Origin: Alphaproteobacteria bacterium
GTDB lineage: Bacteria > Pseudomonadota > Alphaproteobacteria > Caedimonadales > UBA1908
DNA length: 64,000 nucleotides
Direction: 5' to 3'
NCBI GenBank assembly: GCA_021298595.1
Contig: JAJTHL010000019.1
Span: 39,734 to 103,733, forward strand
In this document: in pieces, positions 1 to 8,922 of the stretch
Position numbering within the stretch: position 1 is the first letter of the stretch
How the letters are laid out: every line of letters begins with the position of its first letter
Position numbers and translations under genes: made by a program
The notes under the pieces: model-generated
The model's input: only the letters and a program-made list of their open reading frames with translations
Told to the model about the DNA's origin: nothing
Databases searched by the model: none

Positions 1-1244
1 ATCAAGACATTGTCGGAAAACCTTCCTTTATCTACTTTACTATAATAAGAGAGGGCGTCTTCAAAGTCGTCGGCAATGAACAAAAGAGTCAGAAGAATGG
101 TTTGGGCATCTCTTGTAATTGCGTCTTTCTTTCCTTGGCCAACCTCTTGAAAGTATTCTTTGAATTTTAACTTCTTAAATCGATTATATACCTCGTCCGT
201 TTCACGATTTTCACGTGACTTTAAGATAATATTTTGATCTTTTTGCTGTTCTAGATCCCAAAGAAACGTTGTTCTTCTTTGATCAAAGGTATGGATGGCA
301 GCCAGAAAACTTACATGTTCAAGGGATAAGCCATTTGGGGTAGACACAGGTGAGTGACGCCCCGCCCCTGACGACGATCCCGCACACAAAACAGAAGGCG
401 AGACAAAGGCAGATGTCTTAGGGGACATGACTTGATCCAGGGGCAAATGCGGCACGACGGACACAGATGATTTTACTGGACACCAGCGTCCTAATACAGA
501 TTCTTCTGCCTCGTCATCAAAATGAGGCGCCCCCCTTTGAACTCTTTTGCTTAACTCTATAAGCCGTTCATTGCTTTCATGTGCTTTACCAATGGGTGCT
601 AAATCCAGGGGCCTCATGGGATCATGAAGGCTGTCTTCTTGCGCAAAAGGAGTGTCATCAGGCTGCAAAGGTTTTACAGGCGATGTCCGTCTTGGTGACT
701 TGCACCCTCCCTCTCCTACTCCTTTGCGACCAACTTTAGGCACCTCACGGCGCCTTTTCTTCTCTTGAAAAGGCTCGTTTTCTTTAAGCATGTTAAGGGC
801 CGTCGTCAGATTTGTGAAATCTACCTTGTCAAAGCTTCCTCCTTCCTTGAGCGAGCTTGAGGTGGAATTTTGAAAGTCACCTTCAAGGGTATCGGTTTTT
901 CTAGGCGACCCAAGCCCACGATCCTTTGTGTCCACAAGCGTTACTTCATAAGAGCTTTCATCCTCAAGCATGCCCACAACTACCTGCACTTTTCCCACAC
1001 GGGCCGGCACAATCACAGGAAAACGACGACCAGCATTTTCTGCCTCATCACGCGGACTTGTTTGGGGAGATTTAAGTCTGATCGGGGGTTTGCCTTCTGG
1101 TGCAACAGCCTGAGGGACTCTGTGGTGTTGCGTGTGCAAGGGGTTCAGGTGCCTGTCACCTTCATCGCTTGCCTGGACCTTGTCGCTCAACGTAGCCGTT
1201 GATAAAAAGACTAACGTGTAGAAAAAGCATTTATTATGTGACAT
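1..1244 (-). CDS. Partial exported protein, paralogue of the next gene
   Basis: An open minus-strand frame of 414 codons starts with ATG at 1244 and runs off the left edge, so its C-terminus is missing. The start follows an AGAGGG-like ribosome binding site. The N-terminus (MSHNKCFFYTLVFLSTATLS...) looks like a signal peptide. About 280 residues of polar, probably disordered sequence follow. From about residue 305 it aligns well with the neighbouring protein encoded at 1553-3613: both have [LS]xEHVSFL, LEQQK, a TILLTLL stretch and DKGR.SDN. The two genes are therefore a tandem duplication that kept one helical domain and let the linker drift. No family is recognised with certainty. Function unknown; export is inferred from the signal peptide only. 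Confidence 0.75.
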   Translation of the reverse strand, partial: MSHNKCFFYTLVFLSTATLSDKVQASDEGDRHLNPLHTQHHRVPQAVAPEGKPPIRLKSPQTSPRDEAENAGRRFPVIVPARVGKVQVVVGMLEDESSYEVTLVDTKDRGLGSPRKTDTLEGDFQNSTSSSLKEGGSFDKVDFTNLTTALNMLKENEPFQEKKRRREVPKVGRKGVGEGGCKSPRRTSPVKPLQPDDTPFAQEDSLHDPMRPLDLAPIGKAHESNERLIELSKRVQRGAPHFDDEAEESVLGRWCPVKSSVSVVPHLPLDQVMSPKTSAFVSPSVLCAGSSSGAGRHSPVSTPNGLSLEHVSFLAAIHTFDQRRTTFLWDLEQQKDQNIILKSRENRETDEVYNRFKKLKFKEYFQEVGQGKKDAITRDAQTILLTLLFIADDFEDALSYYSKVDKGRFSDNVL

Positions 1245-1552
1245 GCTCAAGCCCTCTCTTTTGAAATCTATTACTTTTTATCGATTAAAATTATTATTTT
1301 AATTAACAATTACTCAGAAATTAATTCTTTCGATATATTTTAGATCACACTCGCATCCTTACTTTACCCTTAACCCAAAGAGTCAAAAGTAGGGGGAAAG
1401 CATGCTTCCTTAAAATAAGAGAGTTTTTATCCAGAGACTGTCACAACGGGTGCACCCTTCAAAGGTCGCTTCCCACTCCAGTTCCAACATGCTAAGACCC
1501 ATTTACAGCAGTCTTCCACCCCTCATTCAGAAAGGTGGAAGACACCCTTTGA
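1245..1552. other. AT-rich intergenic region
   Basis: 308 bases between the two paralogues. It should hold the promoter of the partial gene (reading leftward) and the 3' end of the gene at 1553-3613. The only clear structure is the perfect 10-base-pair inverted repeat at 1511-1543 listed separately. No tRNA, riboswitch or coding frame is seen. Confidence 0.6.
1511..1543 (-). terminator. Hairpin just after the paralogue stop codon
   Basis: GTCTTCCACC (1511-1520) and GGTGGAAGAC (1534-1543) form a perfect 10-base-pair stem about 10 bases beyond the stop of the gene at 1553-3613. No good U-tract follows on the minus strand, so it may be an mRNA-stabilising hairpin or a weak terminator. Confidence 0.45.
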
Positions 1553-3613
1553 TTAAAGGCCCATGGCATGCCTAAATTTATGACCAATCCCCTTTTTCTT
1601 GGGCGCGACGCGATCGTTGGGTTTATCGGGCTCTAAGGCGACAGACGCACTAGCATCTTGTAGTTCTAAAGTCGCCGTCGATGGGGGCATTGTTGTTTTG
1701 CTATTTTGTCTTGCGAGCTTTTCCGCACTCTTGCGTTTTTCTTTACTCGCTCTCTTTTCTTTTGCGGGAGAAGCGCCTTCACTTTGCTCACTCGTCACTG
1801 TTTGTGTGTCATGGGAACGCGGCGTTGTGCTTCCTTTCTTAGCTTTTGGCAGTTTTTTATCCGAATCACTGCTTGACGTTACCTTCTCTGGGGCAGGCTC
1901 ACTTGTCTCTGTTGAACCCTTAGAGGCACTCCGAGCTGCCTCCATTTGTTCTTGTCTTAGCTTGAGACACTCTTGAAAATCCTTGACAACAGTTAAGAGT
2001 TTTCTCAAGCCCGTCAAATAGGTTGCTTGGCCTTTTTCCATGCGCTCTGCCTTAAAATCCGGGTCTGTCAACACGCGCCTTGGTGCCACACTCCAGACAG
2101 AGGTATACAGATGAACAAGCATGAGCCTATGCGTATCAAAAAAGCGGCAAACGTTTCCCAGCATTTTAGCCGTCTCACAAATGCCGTTGTCTGAAAGTCG
2201 CCCTTTATCCATGGTACCGTACCACGTCACCGCCTGTTCAAAATCTTCAGCAACATACAAAAGAGTAAGGAGAATCGTGCGAGAGTCTCTTGCAACTGAA
2301 GCACTAAGACCCAGCTCTGCCTCACTAAAGTACTGTCCGAAATTCAATTCTCTAAACTTACGGTAAGCCTTATCTGTTGGCCTTCCACTAAGTGATCTTA
2401 AGATAACGTTGTTAGTTTTTTGCTGCTCTAAATCTGCCAAAAAAAAGTTTTTTTGACGATCAAAGGTTTCCATTGCCACTAAAAAGCTCACATGTTCGGC
2501 CGATAGACTCTTGATAGGTGACACGGGCGACACTCGTTCAGAACTTGAAGACGAAGGACTAGCAGATGATGTTGGGGTCATAACCACGGGGGGTTTATGA
2601 AGCTTACTCAATTGATCGAGGGGGATGCGCGGCACAAAGGGAACCGAGGGAATGCCCCCTTGAGACGAAAATGCTTCCCGTTCACTTCCCTGGGCTAAGA
2701 CCCCAGGCGTGAGCGAGGCTACCCCAGGATTAAAGGCTGCTCTTACGTGCTGACTTAGCTCGATCATCTCCTGATCACTTCTGCAAAATAGACCGATGGC
2801 TGTTAAATCAAGACGCTTGATATGGCGCGGTGTTTGGTCAGGGACCATTGACGACTCACCCCATCTCACATGCTGACCTGTTGAAGGCGAAGATAGGGCA
2901 TCGCTTTCTATTTCGTCGTCTGATTCATCATAGGGCGGCAAACTGTCATCTTGTAGACTCACTGTCAAAGTAGGAGAGGATTGAGGTGTTTTCAAAAGAC
3001 TGTTAGGATTTTTGTATGGATTCAAAGACTGTAAAACGTCAATGGCTCCTGTCACAGCGTCTAATTTTGACTGTTCTCCCGACTCATCCATTCTTTGCTC
3101 TGCACCGGAAAGATGTGGCGTGCCAAGAGCTGTCAATGAACGCATATCCTCGTGGGAGGATGCTTGAGCGGACCGTTTTGAGGCGTGGGCCGCCAAGGAT
3201 TCAGGAACTGTGCGCAGGGATGATGTTTTAACAAAAGCTGATCGGGGCCCTTTCTTTTCGGAGGATGGCAGCAAGCGTGGCGACAATAAGTGCTCAATTC
3301 CTTTTCCCACACTTACGCCATCTGTACCCTCGGATGGGCGCATACGAGGAGGCGATTTGAACGCGTCTTTTTGCTCCCGGCTACGGCCTTTCCTGTCCAG
3401 GGTCACCATTGTTGGGCTCAAGGCTGCACGATGAAACTTGCGACCGTCCTCAGGCTTGGGTGAGGTACTTACCTGTGGAACGCCCGCGGACAAACTTTTT
3501 GGAGAGGTGCTTAATGAGTCTCCGTCCGTCAGGTCACTGGCATAGGTTGTCGTCGCAAGAAATGTGGAAGAGACAAGAAATAGATTTTTAAGATAGGAGC
3601 ATGTAAAAGACAT
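1553..3613 (-). CDS. Exported low-complexity protein with C-terminal helical domain
   Basis: 686 residues. Residues 1-26 form a typical signal peptide ending in TYAS. Residues about 27-365 are Ser/Pro-rich and probably disordered. Residues about 370-575 are helical and shared with the paralogue at 1-1244. The tail from about 575 is Lys/Ser-rich and ends in a basic KKKGIGHKFRHAMGL. Inside the helical domain the segment around MLGNVCRFFDTHRLMLVHL has the spacing of conserved region 1 of eukaryotic RhoGEF (DH) domains (F.NI..I...H..FL..L), but the later DH signature with PVQR is missing, so this is only a hint. The make-up (signal peptide, disordered linker, charged tail) fits a secreted or surface protein of a host-associated bacterium. 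Function unknown. Confidence 0.8.
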   Translation of the reverse strand: MSFTCSYLKNLFLVSSTFLATTTYASDLTDGDSLSTSPKSLSAGVPQVSTSPKPEDGRKFHRAALSPTMVTLDRKGRSREQKDAFKSPPRMRPSEGTDGVSVGKGIEHLLSPRLLPSSEKKGPRSAFVKTSSLRTVPESLAAHASKRSAQASSHEDMRSLTALGTPHLSGAEQRMDESGEQSKLDAVTGAIDVLQSLNPYKNPNSLLKTPQSSPTLTVSLQDDSLPPYDESDDEIESDALSSPSTGQHVRWGESSMVPDQTPRHIKRLDLTAIGLFCRSDQEMIELSQHVRAAFNPGVASLTPGVLAQGSEREAFSSQGGIPSVPFVPRIPLDQLSKLHKPPVVMTPTSSASPSSSSSERVSPVSPIKSLSAEHVSFLVAMETFDRQKNFFLADLEQQKTNNVILRSLSGRPTDKAYRKFRELNFGQYFSEAELGLSASVARDSRTILLTLLYVAEDFEQAVTWYGTMDKGRLSDNGICETAKMLGNVCRFFDTHRLMLVHLYTSVWSVAPRRVLTDPDFKAERMEKGQATYLTGLRKLLTVVKDFQECLKLRQEQMEAARSASKGSTETSEPAPEKVTSSSDSDKKLPKAKKGSTTPRSHDTQTVTSEQSEGASPAKEKRASKEKRKSAEKLARQNSKTTMPPSTATLELQDASASVALEPDKPNDRVAPKKKGIGHKFRHAMGL

Positions 3614-3817
3614 TTTTTCATCCTGTACGGGTTGTACATGTGTGCATTATTTTTGTAAGAAATTAAAAATTCATACCTAAAATATTGCCAAATAGTAAAT
3701 ATTTCTTTTTTCTTGTTCTTGTTTCAAGAAAAGCACCTCTGAACGCTATTATTTTCAACTAATTAATTGAACCCACTTCATAGCTTGGAAATTTTTAACT
3801 TTTTGAAGTTTCTTTTC

Positions 3818-3850
3818 AAAAAAAAAGGCGCTTTCGCGCCTTTTTTTTAT
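3818..3850 (-). terminator. Rho-independent terminator of the secretin gene
   Basis: GGCGC (3827-3831) and GCGCC (3836-3840) with a four-base loop, flanked by a run of A on one side and eight T on the other. It lies directly after the stop codon at 3868 of the minus-strand secretin gene and could stop transcription in both directions. Confidence 0.85.
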
Positions 3851-3867
3851 CGTTTTGCTACCTTTAA

Positions 3868-5853
3868 TTAATAATAAATGAAGTTTAAAGCTTGCTCAAC
3901 TTGCAATCCCACAACATTGGGCATGTCCCACCGCATGGGAGGGAGATCCCCATGCCTGAACTCTCTGTAAAGGGGAGCGAGGTGCTTAAGGATCACCACA
4001 GTGTTATTAGCAGGATCAAACCAATTTTGGTTACGCCTTTCTAGCTCTGTCATGTTTTCGCCCTTTTCACTGATGGTGATGGTGGCGGTCTTTTTCTTAT
4101 TGTCTAGATAAGAACGCGGTGTGATCAGATACATCACAGACTTACGCTGACTGTCTGTTGTTTCTTGAGAAAATAAAAGCTGAATCCCAGGGATGTCTTG
4201 CAAGACTGGGAACCCTGACTTGTCCTGAATATCAATGCGCTCACTGATGCCACCAAGCATAATGGTTTCTCCAAGGGCTACTTGGATGTTGGTTGTCACC
4301 TTACTGAGCCCGACGTCCGTCCAGCGCTGCGTTGGGTCATTGGACAAGAACGTGTTGTCTGTAATCAGGCTTCCATAAAGGGCAATATCCAGGGTGACCA
4401 TATTTCCTTCGAGAGCTGAAGGCGTTACTTTAAGCGTCGTTCCCACAGGCACTTTCTGGATGGTACCGCCGTTTTGACCCGTCAAGCCTAGTGTAAGCTC
4501 ACGACCCGAAAAGAAGGTGGCAGGTTTGCCCACAGAGGCGACCAAAGAGGGACGCCCCACAACCTCCACATAGTTACGTTCGGCGTTGGCAATCTTCAAA
4601 CTGTAGTTGAGTGTGGAAAAGCTGACACCTTGCGTAAAGACACGTGTTGTTGAGAGGCCATCAGCAATCGGGGTAAGACCAGATCCTGTAATGGCGCCTG
4701 CAGCAGCCGTTCCTTGAAGAAAACCAAAGCTTTGTGATGATCCGCCACCCGTGTTATTGGACTTAGACCAGCCTTTTCCATAACTTCCTGGTGACAAAGA
4801 AACATTCAAACCGTCAAGGATGTTATTCCCTTTTGTGGTGGTTCCTTGATCACTCACACGCAGAACCACAGCGTCTAAAAAGACCATATCGCTTTGGGGG
4901 GCTTTGGCTGGTTCAGCTTTTGGAGGGGCTGCTTTTGGTTGAGGAGCTGCAGCTGGCGGAGCGCCACCCGCATCAGGGGCGCCTTGCCCTTCGGTGCTGG
5001 CGGTGGGAGCGTCAGGCTCAGCTTCGGCACCGGCAGCGGCTGCCTCAATGTCTGCACTAGGGTTAGCGGCCGGGTCAGCTTGGGCAAGAACAAGCCCACT
5101 CTTGTAGAGGTGATTCCAATCTTCCACGCGCTTTCTTGTGCGCGCTGCGTCCGCATCACCCTTGTGAAGATTTTGGTACTGAGCCAACTGCTCTAAGGCT
5201 TTTTCTCCTTTACCTGAGGCCGCTAAAATCATGGCTTCTGCGCGACGGACTTCTGGGTTTTGCGGGGCCAGAAGACTGGCCCTGTTAATCGCCATGCTTG
5301 CGGACTTTACATCTCCCATTTGATAGGACACATAAGCAAGTTCATAGGCAGCGTCCTTGTTATTGGGTTCGATAATTAAGACATTGGCAAGCTCTTCTTG
5401 AGCTTTTGCAAAATCTTTTTTAGCGCTGTAAACGCGCGCAAGCTGCAAAGAGGCCATGATATTATTGGGATCATATTTCAACGCTTGCTCAAAGGCAGCT
5501 TGAGCCAGGTCATACTGGGTGATATCTCCTTGCTTGGCGTAGAGTTGATAACTTAAGCCGTTAAGGTAATGAATCCAGCCATTGGTTTGGTCTTTAAAAA
5601 GGGCAAGGTTAAAGGATTTTGACGCCTCTTGATAGTTGCCGGCCAAAAGAAGCTCTACACCCTGCTTAAGGTCTTCATTCATATGACCCTTTTCAGCAAG
5701 CATTTGTTCAACTGTGCGCGTCGACGTCTTTTCCGAGCTTTGTGCCACATGGGATGATGATGGTGTTTGTGGATGATCGCACCCCGATAGAAGCGCGCCC
5801 ATCACGCCCACAAGAGCGAGATAAGAAACAGATGTTTCACGATTTTTTTTCAT
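3868..5853 (-). CDS. Lipoprotein with TPR repeats fused to a secretin domain
   Basis: 661 residues with a strong GGGAGG ribosome binding site before ATG. A lipoprotein signal ends at LSGC (Cys about 25). Residues about 58-245 contain at least four TPR units (for example KYDPNNIMA, IIEPNNKDAAYELAYV). A linker rich in Ala and Pro spans about 255-322. Residues about 323-600 match the C-terminal domain of type II/III/IV-pilus secretins: VQVALGE-like, GETIMLGGI, then GFPVLQDIPGI..LF and a YLITPR end, the usual secretin hallmark. Secretins form outer-membrane channels; lipoprotein secretins of the BfpB type insert without a separate pilotin. The TPR part resembles pilotin/TadD-like helper proteins, so channel and helper seem fused. 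No other secretion or pilus gene is next to it, so its system is unknown. Confidence 0.85.
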   Translation of the reverse strand: MKKNRETSVSYLALVGVMGALLSGCDHPQTPSSSHVAQSSEKTSTRTVEQMLAEKGHMNEDLKQGVELLLAGNYQEASKSFNLALFKDQTNGWIHYLNGLSYQLYAKQGDITQYDLAQAAFEQALKYDPNNIMASLQLARVYSAKKDFAKAQEELANVLIIEPNNKDAAYELAYVSYQMGDVKSASMAINRASLLAPQNPEVRRAEAMILAASGKGEKALEQLAQYQNLHKGDADAARTRKRVEDWNHLYKSGLVLAQADPAANPSADIEAAAAGAEAEPDAPTASTEGQGAPDAGGAPPAAAPQPKAAPPKAEPAKAPQSDMVFLDAVVLRVSDQGTTTKGNNILDGLNVSLSPGSYGKGWSKSNNTGGGSSQSFGFLQGTAAAGAITGSGLTPIADGLSTTRVFTQGVSFSTLNYSLKIANAERNYVEVVGRPSLVASVGKPATFFSGRELTLGLTGQNGGTIQKVPVGTTLKVTPSALEGNMVTLDIALYGSLITDNTFLSNDPTQRWTDVGLSKVTTNIQVALGETIMLGGISERIDIQDKSGFPVLQDIPGIQLLFSQETTDSQRKSVMYLITPRSYLDNKKKTATITISEKGENMTELERRNQNWFDPANNTVVILKHLAPLYREFRHGDLPPMRWDMPNVVGLQVEQALNFIYY

Positions 5854-6199
5854 AAGGACCTCCCGTTATGTTGTATGAGAAAATTTTAGGAAAATTATAA
5901 AGAAAGTCAATTCATTCTCAATAAATCTTAATTTTATGTTAGTTTTAGGACTTAACCCCGCCTAACATGTTTGATTTGCTGGTATTAGCCGTTGCACTTA
6001 TGTGTCACTTTAGCTTCCAAAAGCCGTCATGTGAGAAAGCCCCTTAGGGTCAGATACTCTATGTAAAAAATGAATTTGACCTCTTCAACCAAAAAAATGA
6101 TTAGAATCTGAATCATCGTCGCTATTTTATTAAAAATTTACTCAATTTTAACCATTAAGAGACCATGCTAACCATTATAACCAGAGTGGAGATATTCCC
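5854..6199. other. AT-rich divergent promoter region
   Basis: 346 bases between two divergent genes (the secretin lipoprotein and the exported protein at 6200). It must hold both promoters. The phrase TAACCATT occurs twice near 6150-6177. I see no coding frame, RNA gene or convincing hairpin in it. Confidence 0.55.
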
Positions 6200-6883
6200 A
6201 TGAAATCTATTCATTATAAACTTTTAATAACATCTTTACTGATGCCACTGACCGCCACCGCGTGCCCTGTGCTCGATTTACAAACGCTTCCTAAGGCCAT
6301 TTGCGCCGACGAAACCACCCCCATCACCCAAACGGGGGGCAACATGCAATACACCAGCAAAAATGCAGCAGATGCAACCTGCGCCAAAGATGCGAAGTCC
6401 GCGGAGTGGCGAAAGTCCCTTCAAAGTCTCTTCAAAAAAGCAAAAGATTATAACGGGCAACTGACGAAATCGACTCCAGGCGTCTATGCATGTACGTATA
6501 CTTTGCCAGACTCGTGGCAAAAATCTTTGGGCACCAAAGTCACAACATTTACGCTTTTGGCAGACATCAAGCAGGCTGTGACTTCAGGTATTGCCAAGAA
6601 GTCTTTGTGCCCTGACATCGATTGGGACAAGTTCAAAAGCTTGGAGCAGGGGGACACGCTTTCTGTGAGAATGGCTATCACAGCTGGGGGACAAACCTTC
6701 GATTGGAAACTTGAAGGAAAGAAAATAGATTCGACATGGCTTGGTGCCAAAAAACCTGAAGGAACGGGCGCTTTGACAGGCGTTGGATCTGTGCGAGTGC
6801 CGTTCACTAATGAATGCGCATACACTTATCATAAAGGATCAGAAGAGAAAAAATTTACGCTTGTGGGTAAACTCGTAAAATAA
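6200..6883 (+). CDS. Exported cysteine-containing protein with internal duplication
   Basis: 227 residues, with TGGAG before the ATG. Residues 1-21 are a signal peptide (MKSIHYKLLITSLLMPLTATA) followed by CPVLDL. The mature part seems to be two related units: each opens with CP[VD][LI]D and closes with [AE]CxYTY/CTYT followed some residues later by (K)FTL. Six cysteines are spread so that each unit could hold disulfides, which suits a periplasmic or secreted protein. It is a single gene with its own terminator. I do not recognise a family, and nothing in the neighbours suggests a role. Confidence 0.7.
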   Translation: MKSIHYKLLITSLLMPLTATACPVLDLQTLPKAICADETTPITQTGGNMQYTSKNAADATCAKDAKSAEWRKSLQSLFKKAKDYNGQLTKSTPGVYACTYTLPDSWQKSLGTKVTTFTLLADIKQAVTSGIAKKSLCPDIDWDKFKSLEQGDTLSVRMAITAGGQTFDWKLEGKKIDSTWLGAKKPEGTGALTGVGSVRVPFTNECAYTYHKGSEEKKFTLVGKLVK

Positions 6884-6894
6884 CTCACATTTTG

Positions 6895-6927
6895 GGGATC
6901 TTCATTGCAAGATCCCTTTCTTTTTTT
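6895..6927 (+). terminator. Rho-independent terminator
   Basis: GGGATCTT (6895-6902) pairs with AAGATCCC (6909-6916) across a six-base loop and is followed by TTTCTTTTTTT. It ends the exported-protein gene at 6200-6883. Confidence 0.9.
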
Positions 6928-7058
6928 GTGAGTTTTTTTGTTAAGGATGCTCGCTTTCATTCCACCCCGTCCCCCCTATGACCCCCAGCTGCAATGTGTT
7001 AGATTTTATTAATGAGCTATTGAGCCTCGTTGCCCTGATGACGTCAAGGAGATGATTC

Positions 7059-7442
7059 ATGAAATTCGGCTATACCATTCTTTATGTCCCCCATCTTGAG
7101 GACGCCCTTTCCTTTTATGAAAGAGCTTTTGGTCTGACACGTAAATTTGTGGCCGAAAGCGGTTTTTATGGGGAACTGGATACGGGAGAAACGACGCTGT
7201 CTTTTTGCGAAGAAGACCGACTCACATCAGAGGGAATCCCCTTTCACCCTTCGCGGCGTGAGGCGGCGTCGCCAGCCATGGAGATTGCCTTTGTGACTCC
7301 TGACGTGGAGAAAAAATACCAACAAGCCGTCTCTGCAGGGGCCACCCCGGTGCGTGCCCCCAAAGAAGCCCCCTGGGGGCAAAAGGTCGCGTACGTACGG
7401 GATCTCAACGGCGTCCTTGTGGAAATTTGCAGCCCTATTTAA
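7059..7442 (+). CDS. VOC (glyoxalase/bleomycin-resistance) family protein
   Basis: 127 residues with AAGGAG before the ATG. It has the two beta-alpha-beta-beta-beta halves of the vicinal oxygen chelate fold: LYVPHLEDALSFYERAFGL at the start and VAYVRDLNGVLVEICSP at the end. A Glu (VEIC) at the usual metal-ligand position is present; the His ligand of true glyoxalase I near the N-terminus is replaced by Tyr/Leu, so glyoxalase activity is unlikely. Such single-domain proteins act as dioxygenases, isomerases or antibiotic-binding proteins. It stands alone, convergent with the methyltransferase that follows. Family call is firm; substrate is unknown. Confidence 0.85.
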   Translation: MKFGYTILYVPHLEDALSFYERAFGLTRKFVAESGFYGELDTGETTLSFCEEDRLTSEGIPFHPSRREAASPAMEIAFVTPDVEKKYQQAVSAGATPVRAPKEAPWGQKVAYVRDLNGVLVEICSPI

Positions 7443-7465
7443 AAACATAGAGCGTCCTTGCGGCT

Positions 7466-8293
7466 CTACAAGGGTTTCCTCCTTTTGCGTGCAAGGACGT
7501 AAGCTTGCTCTGTCGGAAAAGGGGCGGTACGATCGTCGTCATCTGGCCACCCTTGAAAAAGTGCCTGTGAGCCGGCGACACTTTCTTGTGACATGACCCC
7601 TTTTTTAAGTCCCTCTGCTTTCCACTCATCAACCCCAAAGATGAGCATGTCTTTGATTTGTTTAAGGGTGGCCTCCGGCCTTTCAAGGGTAACTTGCACA
7701 GCTTCATAACCCTCGTTCTCGTAAAGAGCGCCAAGCGAGCGTCCAATGTCATAATCAACGCCAAGGGTTTTTCCAAGATTTACAAGGGCGTCGATGCACC
7801 CGTGATAAGACGCATCAGCCAGGTAGTCACGCGAGGTGCTCATGATGGATTCTTGGGACACGACCATCCCGCCTTCTTTTAAAAGGGGAAAGAGGGCTCT
7901 TATAACCTCTTTTGGATTTGTCACGTGCATCAATAAAAGACGCATATGCACAAGATCTGCCTCCTGGGCCGGTAATCCTTTCAGCGCCCCTACCTCACCT
8001 TGAAAAAAAGTCACGTTGGCAAGGCCCGCCTCTTGCACGCGATTTTTGGCAAGATCCAGCTGCGCGACGCTTTGATCCAGCGCGTAGACATGACCGCGCG
8101 CGCCCACCGTTTGGGCCAAAAAAGGCAGCATCGCGCCGTTCCCACATCCGATATCCCAAACAACATGTCCCGGCTTTAACCCAGCCAGAGTGAGATACTT
8201 AATACTGTTTTCTTTGAGAATGTCATGTTGCAGATCAAGCCGTTGATCGCCCGCCGCACCGACCCCAAGGGCAAAAGTTTGCTGCGCTGCCAT
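7466..8293 (-). CDS. Class I SAM-dependent methyltransferase
   Basis: 275 residues from the preferred ATG at 8293, which has GGGAG seven bases upstream; an upstream ATG at 8338 adds 15 residues but has no ribosome binding site. Motif I is VWDIGCGNGAM and motif II region is VYALDQSVAQLDLAK; a later LLKEGGMVVSQES fits the post-motif strand. This places it with Methyltransf_25/31-type enzymes such as those methylating small molecules or quinones. No N-terminal targeting signal. Its position next to tRNA-Lys and a VOC gene gives no hint of substrate. Confidence 0.85.
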   Translation of the reverse strand: MAAQQTFALGVGAAGDQRLDLQHDILKENSIKYLTLAGLKPGHVVWDIGCGNGAMLPFLAQTVGARGHVYALDQSVAQLDLAKNRVQEAGLANVTFFQGEVGALKGLPAQEADLVHMRLLLMHVTNPKEVIRALFPLLKEGGMVVSQESIMSTSRDYLADASYHGCIDALVNLGKTLGVDYDIGRSLGALYENEGYEAVQVTLERPEATLKQIKDMLIFGVDEWKAEGLKKGVMSQESVAGSQALFQGWPDDDDRTAPFPTEQAYVLARKRRKPL

Positions 8294-8416
8294 AAAGATT
8301 CTCCCTCTCATTTTAAAAACAGGATACAACGCTAGCATCTATTTCTCAAAACAAAGCACGCAAAGAAGCTTAGGATGGGCAGATCTTGAATTATGATAAT
8401 ATTCTTAGGGAAAATG

Positions 8417-8492
<76 letters not shown>

Positions 8493-8922
8493 CTAAGAGA
8501 ATGACACTCTTTTATCAAAGAAAGGACCTTGTGTCGAGGATTTCTTTGAAGATTTTTTCAAACAAACCTTTCTCTTTTCCCATAAAGAAAAGCAGCGGTT
8601 TTCTTGGGTGGAAAAAATAAAGTCAAAAAAATAGTGCCCGTTTCATCTTTTTTTCTTGCCTTCCATAGAAGTTAGTTCATAATGTCGTCGAGTTTAGATA
8701 ATTCTTGGTTTGCGTCTTGCGTTAACCTAGGGCTGGTTTTCTTTTTGGTCCACTGCGGTGGCACAAGGAACAATCTGAGATAGGTCCTTAACTATGCGCA
8801 TAAATTTAGAGTTATGAGTTTGCTTCTTAAGGTATATCTTTTGAAAAAAACTACTGCTACACTCACAGTTGACTTTTAAGGATAAAAGTCACAGGCGTAA
8901 ATTAATTGAAGGAATGACCTAC
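8493..8922. other. Long leader region upstream of cspA
   Basis: 430 bases between the tRNA gene and the cold-shock protein start. Cold-shock genes often carry long structured 5' leaders, which may explain the space. A short dyad CCACTGCGGTGG lies near 8750-8761, and a 33-codon open frame (8682-8783) exists but has no good ribosome binding site. No promoter could be assigned with confidence. Confidence 0.45.

Noticed and set aside
870..1202. 110-codon plus-strand frame
   Set aside because: It is antisense to the partial exported protein on the minus strand, which has the start, signal peptide and paralogue support.
4791..5196. Plus-strand frames opposite the Ala/Pro linker of the secretin protein
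   Set aside because: They mirror the GC-rich low-complexity linker and have no support as genes.
8682..8783. 33-codon frame upstream of cspA
   Set aside because: Weak ribosome binding site and no known counterpart; more likely untranslated leader.
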